Of a stretch of 64,000 bases of DNA, positions 18,484 to 26,531 are shown piece by piece. A program made the position numbers and the translations under genes. Below the pieces are notes generated by a model. It was not told where the DNA came from, made no database searches, and was given only the letters and a program-made list of their open reading frames with translations. The stretch is from Pseudolysinimonas kribbensis. Its GTDB lineage: Bacteria > Actinomycetota > Actinomycetes > Actinomycetales > Microbacteriaceae. The stretch is taken from the NCBI RefSeq assembly GCF_030161895.1, contig NZ_BSVB01000001.1, positions 372,001 through 436,000 on the forward strand, given 5' to 3'. Each line of letters opens with the position of its first letter. Position 1 is the stretch's first letter.

Positions 18484-19821
18484 CCCTCCACGCTAGCGAG
18501 ATCCTCGGCTTCGGCGGTGCCCACCGAACGGCGCATCGTGACCGAGATCCCCGGTCCGCGCTCGGTGGAGCTGCACGCCCGCCGCCTCGCGGCCGTCAGC
18601 GCCGGAGCGTCGTCGGCCGTGCCCGTCTACCTCGCGCGCGGCCACGGCGCGATCGTGGTCGACGTCGATGACAACGCCTACATCGACCTGGGGTCCGGCA
18701 TCGGCGTGACGACGATCGGTCACACCGACGACGACGTGGTCGCGGCGGCGCAGGAGCAGCTGGCCGACCTCGTGCACGGGATGTTCACCATCACCCCGTA
18801 CGAGCCGTACGTGCGCGTCGCCGAGCTGCTCGCGGCGCACACGCCGGGCGACTTCGCGAAGAAGGCGCTGCTCGTGAACTCGGGCGCCGAGGCCGTCGAG
18901 AACGGCGTCAAGATCGCCCGCAAGCACACCGGGCGCCAGGGCGTCGCCGTCATCGACCACGCCTACCACGGGCGCACCAACCTCACCATGGCGATGACCT
19001 TCAAGAACATGCCGTACCGCGACGGCTTCGGCCCCTTCGCGAGCGAGATCTACCGCGCCCCGAACTCGTACCCGCTGCACGACGGGCTCTCCGGAGCCGA
19101 GGCGGCCGCGCGCACGATCGCGTATCTGGACAAGAGCGCGGGCGCCGCGAACCTCGCGTGCCTGGTCGTCGAGCCCATCCAGGGCGAGGGCGGCTTCGTC
19201 GTGCCCGCCGACGGCTACCTGCCCGCGCTCCAGGAGTGGTGCACGGCCAACGGGATCGTCTTCATCGCGGACGAGATCCAGTCCGGGATGGCGCGCACCG
19301 GCCGCTGGTTCGCCTCGGAGCACTTCGGTCTGGTCCCCGATCTCGTGTTGAGCGCCAAGGGCATCGCGGGCGGCCTGCCGCTGGCCGCGGTGGTCGGGCG
19401 CGCGGAGATCATGGACGCCTCCCACCCCGGCGGACTCGGCGGCACCTTCGGCGGCAACCCCGTCGCCTGCGCGGCATCGGTCGCGGTGTTCGAGGCCATC
19501 GAGTCGCGCGGGCTGCTCGCGGAGGGGGCGCGCATCGAGGCGACCCTCCGGCCGGCGCTCGAGCGGATGCGCGCGACGCATCCGGTGATCGCGGACGTCC
19601 GCGGCATCGGGGCGATGCTCGCGATCGAGCTGAACGACCCGCTGAGCGGCGAGCCGCGCGCCGACGTCGTCGCGGCGATCGCGGCCGGCGCCGCGAATCA
19701 GGGAGTGCTGCTGCTGACGGCGGGCACCTATGGCAACGTCATCCGGTTCCTGCCGAGCCTCGCGATCACCGACGAGCAGCTGCTCGACGCCGTCTCGGTC
19801 ATCGACGCGCTGCTGCCGTAG
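18469..19821 (+). CDS. gabT: 4-aminobutyrate aminotransferase, copy 2
   Basis: Intact 450-residue class III PLP transaminase, closely parallel to the copy at 13155. It carries VNSGAEAVENGVKIARKHTG, DHAYHGRTNLTMAMTFKNMP, VVEPIQGEGGFVVP, ADEIQSGMARTG and the PLP lysine in SAKGIAGGLPLAAVVGRAEI. Predicted to transaminate GABA to succinate semialdehyde. ATG 18469 is favoured because TACCGT lies 6 nt upstream. A GTG at about 18514 would match the shorter N-terminus of copy 1. The 3' end is 12 bp from the convergent quinone oxidoreductase gene. The two copies may differ in substrate or in regulation. Confidence 0.93.
   Translation: MVDVHPSTLARSSASAVPTERRIVTEIPGPRSVELHARRLAAVSAGASSAVPVYLARGHGAIVVDVDDNAYIDLGSGIGVTTIGHTDDDVVAAAQEQLADLVHGMFTITPYEPYVRVAELLAAHTPGDFAKKALLVNSGAEAVENGVKIARKHTGRQGVAVIDHAYHGRTNLTMAMTFKNMPYRDGFGPFASEIYRAPNSYPLHDGLSGAEAAARTIAYLDKSAGAANLACLVVEPIQGEGGFVVPADGYLPALQEWCTANGIVFIADEIQSGMARTGRWFASEHFGLVPDLVLSAKGIAGGLPLAAVVGRAEIMDASHPGGLGGTFGGNPVACAASVAVFEAIESRGLLAEGARIEATLRPALERMRATHPVIADVRGIGAMLAIELNDPLSGEPRADVVAAIAAGAANQGVLLLTAGTYGNVIRFLPSLAITDEQLLDAVSVIDALLP
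18490..18495 (-). promoter_or_regulatory. -10 box (TAGCGT) of osmC, inside gabT2
   Basis: The minus strand reads TAGCGT, 6 nt, then GTG 18483. The box lies in codons 8-9 of gabT2, facing the gabT2 promoter. Confidence 0.5.
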
Positions 19822-19833
19822 CGCCGCCACGAT

Positions 19834-20782
19834 TCAGGGCTCGAGGATCACCTTGCCGCCGGCGTGCCCGCCGGCCAGGAACGCGTAGGCGTCGGCGCCC
19901 GCGGCGAGCGGGAACCGCCGGGCGATGGGCACCTGCACCGACCCGGCGGCCAGCGCCGCGGCGAGCTCGGGCCGCGCGGCCGCGCGGATCTCACGGCCGG
20001 GGTCCGCTCCGGCGCCCCCGCCGATGAGTTTGCCGCCGGCCGCCTGCACCGCGCCCGAGAAGTTCGCGATCGAGACGAAGCGCGCCGGGTCGGGCAGCAG
20101 CTCGAGCGACACCGTCGTCGCCTCGTCGGTGCCGACCGTGTCGACCGCCGCGTCGACGCCGTCGGGGGCGAGCGCCCGCACGCGATCGGCGAGCCCCTCG
20201 CCGTACACGACCGGGGTCGCCGCGTAGCCGCGGAGCCGCTCGTGGTGCCCCACGGACGCCGTCGCGATCACGCGCGCACCCCGGCCGATCGCGAGCTGCG
20301 TCACGATCGAGCCGACACTGCCGGACGCGCCGTGCACGAGCACCGTGTCGCCGGCGCGCACGCCGATCGCCTGCAGTGCGTGTGCGGCCGTCGCGCCCAC
20401 GAGCAGGAGGCCGGCGGCCTCCGCGGGATCGACGTTCCGGGGCCGGCGGAACAGGCCCGCCGTCTTCTCGGTGACCTCCTGGGCGGCCGCACCGGACAGG
20501 GCCCCGTAGAGGGCGTCGCCGACGGCGACCGGGTCCCCGTGCGCGTCGACGGCGCCCTCGCCGACCGCGGTCACCACCCCGGCGCCCTCCGTCGCCATGG
20601 CCAGCGGCAGCTTGGCGCCCTCCGGGTCGTGCACGCCCGAGGCCATCGTGAGGTCGTACGGGTTCAGCGATGCCGCCTCGACGCGCAGGGTGGCCTGCCC
20701 GGGGCCGGGGCCGGCGCCGCGCGCTCGATCAGCTCGAAGACCGGGGGCGGCCGTAGGACGTCGCGACGAGGACCGTGCTCAT
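19834..20782 (-). CDS. MDR-family quinone oxidoreductase / zinc-less alcohol dehydrogenase (two frameshifts)
   Basis: NADPH-dependent oxidoreductase of the medium-chain dehydrogenase family. After repair it has 316 residues: N-terminal GroES-like part (EAASLNPYDLTMASG), ATEGAGVVTAVGEGAV, then the Rossmann loop VLVHGASGSVGSIVTQLA and VDTVG. No structural-zinc Cys cluster is seen, consistent with the quinone reductase branch. Breaks lie at G runs 20743-20747 and 20701-20704; adding one base to each restores RPPVFELIERAAPAPAPGQA. It is 40 bp downstream of the class III transaminase on the same strand. Substrate is not assignable. Confidence 0.85.
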
Positions 20783-20822
20783 GCCGCCATCCCATCACGT
20801 TCCGGTCGGTGCGTTCCGCTGC

Positions 20823-22198
20823 TCAGGCGAACAGGCTCTGCACGGCCTCCCGGAAGGCGGCCGTGTGGCGCGCGACGTCGTCGGAGCTGGTCGCGGGCGA
20901 CATGAGCGCCATGTTGTGGAACGGGGTGAGCAGGATGCCGCGGTTGAGCGCGTGCAGGTGCAGGTACTGCTGCAACGCGAAGTCGTCGGCCTCCGCGGCC
21001 TCCCGGCCGTCATGCGGCGGCGTCGGCCGGAACGAGTACTCGGACCGCGCGCCGAGCTGCGTCACCTGCCACGGCGCATCGAACTCGTCGATCGCGGCCT
21101 GCACGCCGGCCGTCCACTCGCCGGCCCGCGCGATCATCCCGGGATAAACGTCGGCGGTGAGCACCTCGCCGAGGGTCGCGCGGATGCCGGCGAGCGAGAC
21201 CGCGTTGCCCGCGAGCGTTCCGCCGATACCGCCGACGTCGATGTCCTCGAGCCCGGGCGTCCCCTCGGCGTCCCAGCCGAGCGAGGTCGCGACCAGATCG
21301 GCGACGTCCCGCGTCATGCCCCAGGCCCCGGCCGGCACGCCGCCTGCGATCGTCTTGCCGACCACGACCATGTCGGGTCGCAGCCCGTCGCGGCGGGTCA
21401 TGCCGCCGGGTCCGGCGCACAGCGTGTGGGTCTCGTCGATGATGAGGAGCGTCCCGGCGCCGTCGCAGGCCTCCCGGACGGCGACGTGCCAGCCGTCGTC
21501 GGGCAGCACGATGCCGACGTTGGTGAGCGCCGGTTCGATGAGGACGGCCGCGACCTCGCCGCCGGCGAGCGCGGCTTCCAGGGCCGGGATGTCGTTGAAC
21601 GGCACGACGACGGTCGTCTCGTCCAGCGGCACGGGGGCTCCGATGCTGCCCCGGCGCGCCACGACCCGGCCCTCGTCGTCGAGCGTCGCGTACGCCTCGT
21701 CGACGGTGCCGTGATAGCAGTGATCGATGACCAGCACCTTCCGGCGACCGGTCGCCTGGCGCGCGTAGCGCAGCGCATGCCGGTTCGCGTCGGTCGCCGA
21801 CAGCGTGAACTGCCACTGGTCGAGACCGAACCGATCGGCGAGCATGCCGCCGCCTCGGCGGCGTCGAGCGTGGGCAGCATCGAGGTCGCGCCGCGCTGCA
21901 GTTGAGCCGTGATCGCCGCGACGGCGGCGGCGGGTGCGTGACCGACCATCGCGCCCGTGTCGCCGAGGCACAGGTCGACGTGGTCGATGCCGTCGAGGTC
22001 CGTGAAATGCGCGCCCGCCGCCGTGTCGACGAAGACGGGCCAGGGGCCGGGCCACTTGCGCATCCAGAGCATCGGCACGCCGCCCGGCAGATGCTGCCGC
22101 GCCCGCTTCCATGCCTTCCGCGACGCCGGGCGTTCCGCTCGGAAGCGGCGCACCTCGTCGTCGGTGAGCGCCGCGAGTCGCGCCCGGTCCGCGTACAC
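20823..22198 (-). CDS. Class III aminotransferase, glutamate-1-semialdehyde-mutase-like (frameshift)
   Basis: PLP transaminase of 458 residues after repair. The N-terminal half has LPGGVPMLWMRKWPGPWPVF and LCLGDTGAMVGH, like glutamate-1-semialdehyde aminomutase and related amine transaminases. LSATDANRHALRYARQATGR, DETHTLCAGPGG and the PLP lysine in VVVGKTIAGGVPAG follow. A missing base near 21846 separates the two halves. The GTG start at 22198 lies 2 nt after the potC stop, so it is the fifth gene of the polyamine-uptake operon. This placement suggests it deaminates the imported amine, rather than haem synthesis. Confidence 0.85.
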
Positions 22199-22200
22199 GC

Positions 22201-23060
22201 TCAGCCCTCGCGGGCGAGCTTGCGGCGCCGCGCGCCCGCCGCCAGCTGCTGCCCGAGCACGAGCACGATCGCCAGCAGGAAGATGATCGACGCGAACACA
22301 TTGGCCTGCGCCGGGATCGCCCGCGCGGCCGCGGTGTAGATGTACTTCGGGAAGGTCTCCGCATTGCCGGAGACGAACGCCGTGATGATGAAGTCGTCGA
22401 AGCTCAGGGCGAACGACAGCAGGCATGCCGCGACGATGCCCGGCAGCAGCAGCGGGAACGTGATCCGCCACCACACCTGCGCGGGGCTCGCGTACAGGTC
22501 GCGGCCAGCCTCCTCGATCGCCGGGTCGAGGCTCGCGACGCGCGCGCGCACCGTGATGACCACGAAGCTGATGCAGAACATGATGTGCGCGACGATGATC
22601 GTGCCGACGCCCTTGTCGATGCCGAGGTTGAGCAGCTGAGACCCGAGCCCCGAGCCGAGCACGACCTCCGGTGTCGCCATCGGCAGGAACAGCAGGAGGG
22701 TCAGTCCGGTGCGGAACCGGAACCGGTAGCGCACGAGGGCGATCGCGATCGCCGTGCCGATCGCCGCGGCGACGAGGGTCGCGACCACGCCCACCACGAT
22801 GCTCGTCACGAAGGCGGCGACGACGCGGTCGTCGTCGAGGATGCCGGTCCAGTTGTCGAACGAGAACCCGCGCCAGGTGGCGTTGGTGCGCCCCGGCTGG
22901 TTGAACGAGAACACGATGGTGTAGGCGATCGGTACGAGCAGCAGCGCGAGCACGACCACGGCGTAGATGCCCAGCACCCAGTTGCGGCGAGCGCGGCCGC
23001 CGCGGATCCGGGCGGCGTCGCGACCGCCTCGCCGAGCACATCGGCCGCCTGCACGCTCAC
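22201..23060 (-). CDS. potC: Spermidine/putrescine ABC transporter permease PotC (frameshift)
   Basis: Inner-membrane permease with six predicted helices, 286 residues after repair. The coupling loop EEAGRDLYASPAQVWWRITF is the conserved EAA motif that contacts the ATPase. The body (VLGIYAVVVLALLLVPIAYT onward) is intact; the frame breaks near 23010, where one extra C joins the N-terminus (AADVLGEAVATPPRIRGG) to it. The GTG start at 23060 overlaps the potB stop by 4 nt. It acts with PotB as the translocation channel. Confidence 0.9.
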
Positions 23061-23977
23061 AGCAGGTCGTCCGTCTTCGTCAGCGCGAGGTAGATCGCGA
23101 CGGGGATCAGGATGAGCACCATGAGCAGGATCGACAACGCCGCGCTCGACGGATAGTCCTGCAGATTGAAGTAGGTGTCGGAGATGACGTTGCCGACCAT
23201 CGTCGTCTGAGTCGATCCCAGGAACTGCGGACTGGCGTTGATGTAGTCGCCGCTCGCCGGGATGAACGTCAGCAGCGTGCCGGAGACCACGCCCGGCAGC
23301 GACAGCGGCAGGGTCACCCGCAGGAAGGTCGTGACCGGGTTGGCGTAGAGATCGGCTCCTGCCTCCACGAAGCGCAGGTCGAGCCGCTCGAGCGAGGTGA
23401 AGATCGGCAACGCCATGAACGGGATGTAGTTGTAGGTCAGGCCGAAGATCACCATGCCCGGCGTGCCGTTCAGATGCGCGTTCGCGCCGAGCACGCCCAT
23501 GTGCTCCAGGCCGGTCACGATCCAGCCCTCGTCGGCGAAGATCGCCTTCCACGCGAGCGTGCGCAGCAGGAACGACATGAAGAACGGCGCGATGATCAGG
23601 ATGAGGGCGAGCGCCTGCCAGAGCGGGAAGCGCCGCAACGAGACGCCCACGAAGTACGCCAGCGGGTAGCTGATGAGCAGGGCCAGCACGGTCGCGATCG
23701 CCGAGTAGCCGAACGACCGGCCGACGATCGGCAGATACTCGGTGAAGACGTGCGCGTAATTGCCGACGTCGAAGGCGTACACGTAGCGGCCGATGTCGAA
23801 GTTCGCGAGGTCGGGAGCCTTGAGGCTCGTGACCACCAGCGACACCAGCGGCGCCAGGTAGGTCGCCGCGAGGTAGACCACCCCCGGCAGCAGCAGCCAG
23901 ACCGCGACCAGGCTGCGACGGCGCGGCGCCTGCTCGACGGCGGGCGCCTGCTCGCCCGCGAACGCGCCGAACGCCAT
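23057..23977 (-). CDS. potB: Spermidine/putrescine ABC transporter permease PotB
   Basis: Intact 306-residue permease with about six helices (for example LVAVWLLLPGVVYLAATYLA and LALILIIAPFFMSFLLRTLA). The EAA loop reads VEAGADLYANPVTTFLRVTL, followed by PLSLPGVVSGTLLTFIPASG. It pairs with PotC. The start overlaps the potA stop (TGATG) and the end overlaps potC, giving tight translational coupling. Confidence 0.95.
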   Translation of the reverse strand: MAFGAFAGEQAPAVEQAPRRRSLVAVWLLLPGVVYLAATYLAPLVSLVVTSLKAPDLANFDIGRYVYAFDVGNYAHVFTEYLPIVGRSFGYSAIATVLALLISYPLAYFVGVSLRRFPLWQALALILIIAPFFMSFLLRTLAWKAIFADEGWIVTGLEHMGVLGANAHLNGTPGMVIFGLTYNYIPFMALPIFTSLERLDLRFVEAGADLYANPVTTFLRVTLPLSLPGVVSGTLLTFIPASGDYINASPQFLGSTQTTMVGNVISDTYFNLQDYPSSAALSILLMVLILIPVAIYLALTKTDDLL

Positions 23978-25115
23978 CAGGCGACCTCGGCGGCATCCGG
24001 ATCGGCGGGCGCGCCGGTGTCACCGGGGTCGTCGTCGAGCCCGAAGCCGTGCTCCACGCGCCAGCTGACCCAGACCTCCGAGCCCACGCTCACGGTCGGA
24101 CCGGATGCCATGTTCTGCGCGAACACGGTGAGGGTGCCGATGCTCGGCACCTCGACCAGGTACTGGGTGCTCACGCCGCTGAACGAGACGTCGGTCACCC
24201 GGCCCGGGCCGAGCACGTTGACGCCGTCGGCCGGCTCGGGCTGCGCGGTCAGCAGGTGCAGCTTCTCCGGCCGCACGCCGAGCGTCACCCGTCCGGTGCG
24301 CCGGCGCGCGCGGTCGGCGGCCACGCCGAGTCGGTGACCCGCGACCTCGACCACGAGCCGGTCTCCCCGCTCAGGACGGTTCCGACGAGCAGATTGGACT
24401 GTCCGAGAAAATTGGCGACGAAGGCCGTCCTCGGCAGCTCGTACAGATCCTCGGGCGCGCCCATCTGCTCGATGCGGCCGCCGTTCATGACCGCGACCGT
24501 GTCGGCCATGGTCATGGCCTCCTCCTGGTCGTGGGTCACGTGCACGAACGTGAGGCCGACCTCGTTCTGGATGCCCTTCAGCTCCAGCTGCATCTGCCGG
24601 CGCAGCTTGAGATCGAGCGCCCCGAGCGGCTCGTCGAGCAGCAGCACCGCCGGCCGGTTGACGATCGCGCGGGCGAGGGCGACGCGCTGCTGCTGACCAC
24701 CGCTGAGCTGACTGGGCCGACGGCCGGCGAGGTGGTCGAGCTCGACCAGCTGCAGCGCCTCGTGCGCGCGACGCTGCGCGTCCGATACGCCGCGCCGGCC
24801 GGGCCCGAACATGACATTGCGCAGCACCGTCATGTGCGGGAACAGCGCGTAGGACTGGAACACGGTGTTCACCGGGCGCTGGTGGGGCTTACGGTCGGTG
24901 ACGTCGTTTCCGCCGATCAGGATCCGGCCCTCGGTGGGTGTCTCGAGCCCGGCGACCATCCGCAGCGTGGTCGTCTTGCCGCACCCCGAGGGCCCGAGCA
25001 GCGCGAAGAACGACCCGGCGGGGATCGTCAGATCGAGCGCCTCGACCGCCGTGAAGCCCGGGAAGCGTTTGGTGACACCCGCGAGCTCCAGGTCGGCGCC
25101 CGAGTCCTTCGCCAT
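23977..25115 (-). CDS. potA: Spermidine/putrescine ABC transporter ATPase PotA (frameshift)
   Basis: ATP-binding subunit that drives polyamine import. Walker A is [18 protein letters not shown] (about residues 40-57), the Q-loop is [11 protein letters not shown], the signature [15 protein letters not shown] and Walker [12 protein letters not shown]. The C-terminal TOBE-type domain ([23 protein letters not shown]) follows a break at the C4 run 24365-24368; one extra base gives [19 protein letters not shown]. Repaired length is 379 residues. Start ATG 25115 is 35 bp after potD. Confidence 0.93.
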
Positions 25116-25150
25116 GCTGCCCCGCGTCGTGCTGGCCACCCGATGTCCCG

Positions 25151-26368
25151 TCAGGCGCCCAGCAGGACCTGCTGGAAGGCCGAGCTGTACGACTGATCCT
25201 GGGCCGGCGTCAGCGTGTGGAACACGTGGGCCTTCGCGAGCGTCGCGTCGTCGGGGAAGATCAGCTGGTTGTCCGCGAGGTCCGGATCGATCTTGACCGC
25301 CTCCTCCTTGGCTCCGACCACCGGCGTGATGTAGTTCACGTAGGCGGCGACCTCGGCGGCGATCTTCGGGTCGTAGTACCAGTTCATGAGCTTCTCGGCG
25401 TTGGCCTTGTGCCGCGCACCGATCGGGATCAGGTAGTTGTCGCTCCACAGCGTGCCGCCGGCGTCCGGGATCGCGAACTCCCACTTGTCGCCGTTCTCGC
25501 CGTTGATAAGGGTGATGTCACCCGACCAGCAGATCGCCGCGAGGGTGTCGCCGTTGGTCAGGTCGTCGAGGTAGGAGTTGCCCTTGACGTTGCGGATGAC
25601 GCCGTCGGAGATGTTCTTCTTCAGCACGTCGAGCGCCTTCTCGAACTCGCTGTCGCTGAAGTTCTTGGAGATGTCGACGCCCTGCTCCAGCAGGATCAGT
25701 CCGACGGTGTCGCGCATCTCGCTCAGGACGCCGACGCGGCCCTTGAGCTTGGGCTCCTTGAGGATCTCGTCGACGCTCGTGAATCCGTTGGGGAACTGCT
25801 CCTTGTTCCAGCAGATGCCCGCGAAACCGCTCTGCCACGGCAGGGACTGCTTGCGCCCCTTGTCGAAGTCGACGTTCTGCAGCGATGGGCTGAGGTTCTT
25901 GGCGTTGGGGATGCGGGAGTGGTCGAGCTCCTGCGTGTAGCCGAAGCGGATCCAGCGGCTCACCATCCAGTCGGTCAGGCAGACGGTGTCGCAGCCGATG
26001 TCCTTGCCGAGGGCGAGCTGGTCCTTGACCTTCGCGTAGTACGAGTTGTTGTCGTCGACGTCCTCCCGGTAGTCGACCTTGATGCCGGTCGAGGAGGTGA
26101 AGGCGTCGAGGGTCGGATGCTTGCTGTCGTCCTTGTCGTCGACGTCGAGGTACGCCGGCCAGTTGGCCCAGATCATCGACTTGTCGGTCGACGAGATGTC
26201 CTTGGCCGGGGTGAGCTTGGTGCTCCCGCCGGCGGAGCATGCCGCGAGCGCCAGGGCGGCCGCACCGCCGCCGAATGCGCCGAGCAGGGCACGACGGCTG
26301 AGCTGGGCGCGGCGGGCCTGCTGCACGAGCGAGCGGACCAGCGGGTCCTCGGGAAGTGATCGGTTCAT
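25151..26368 (-). CDS. potD: Spermidine/putrescine-binding lipoprotein PotD
   Basis: Extracytoplasmic substrate-binding protein of 405 residues, intact. The N-terminus combines a twin-arginine motif ([13 protein letters not shown]) with a lipobox (LALAAC), suggesting Tat export and lipid anchoring. The mature part starts near [14 protein letters not shown], contains [17 protein letters not shown] and [16 protein letters not shown], and matches the PotD/PotF family. ATG 26368 has a good AAGGAG site 7 nt upstream. It is the first gene of potD-A-B-C-transaminase, read from a promoter near 26483-26512. Whether it prefers putrescine or spermidine cannot be told. Confidence 0.94.
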   Translation of the reverse strand: MNRSLPEDPLVRSLVQQARRAQLSRRALLGAFGGGAAALALAACSAGGSTKLTPAKDISSTDKSMIWANWPAYLDVDDKDDSKHPTLDAFTSSTGIKVDYREDVDDNNSYYAKVKDQLALGKDIGCDTVCLTDWMVSRWIRFGYTQELDHSRIPNAKNLSPSLQNVDFDKGRKQSLPWQSGFAGICWNKEQFPNGFTSVDEILKEPKLKGRVGVLSEMRDTVGLILLEQGVDISKNFSDSEFEKALDVLKKNISDGVIRNVKGNSYLDDLTNGDTLAAICWSGDITLINGENGDKWEFAIPDAGGTLWSDNYLIPIGARHKANAEKLMNWYYDPKIAAEVAAYVNYITPVVGAKEEAVKIDPDLADNQLIFPDDATLAKAHVFHTLTPAQDQSYSSAFQQVLLGA

Positions 26369-26439
26369 GGAGTTGCTCCTTCCGAAGGGACCACCGGGGG
26401 TGCGAGTGACCACGGCGTGGCACGATCCTGGCACACGGC

Positions 26440-26451
26440 CCCGTTCACGGG
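26440..26451. repeat. CCCGT/ACGGG inverted repeat in the potD leader
   Basis: A perfect 5-bp inverted repeat with a 2-bp centre, between the predicted promoter and potD. It could be a protein site or a small RNA hairpin. Confidence 0.3.
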
Positions 26452-26475
26452 AACGTCGCAAGGGCGATCGAGTGC

Positions 26476-26522
26476 ATTCCGCAACATAGATTTCACGGAA
26501 TCGGTGGCCCAAGGCCCGGAAT
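26476..26522. promoter_or_regulatory. Three ATTCCG/CGGAAT boxes at two-turn spacing (pot operator candidate)
   Basis: ATTCCG at 26476, CGGAAT at 26496 and CGGAAT at 26517 are 20 and 21 bp apart, about two helical turns. The first two form an inverted repeat around the -10 box of the pot operon. The block is less GC-rich than the rest of the window. A regulator binding here would block or bend the promoter; its identity is unknown. Confidence 0.45.
26483..26512 (-). promoter_or_regulatory. Promoter of the potDABC-transaminase operon
   Basis: On the minus strand -35 TTGGGC (26507-26512), an 18-bp spacer and -10 TATGTT (26483-26488). This predicts a leader of about 105 nt before potD, unlike the leaderless genes around it. 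The 163-bp gap to ftsK holds nothing else. Confidence 0.45.
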
Positions 26523-26531
26523 GCTGCGGAT

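Noticed and set aside
18493..19830. Minus-strand open frame opposite gabT2
   Set aside because: Low-complexity Arg/Val/Asp composition without motifs; the plus-strand transaminase explains the region.
20823..22198. hemL (haem pathway glutamate-1-semialdehyde aminomutase)
   Set aside because: The sequence resembles that family, but the gene is coupled to potC and no haem genes are near; a polyamine-related transaminase is likelier.
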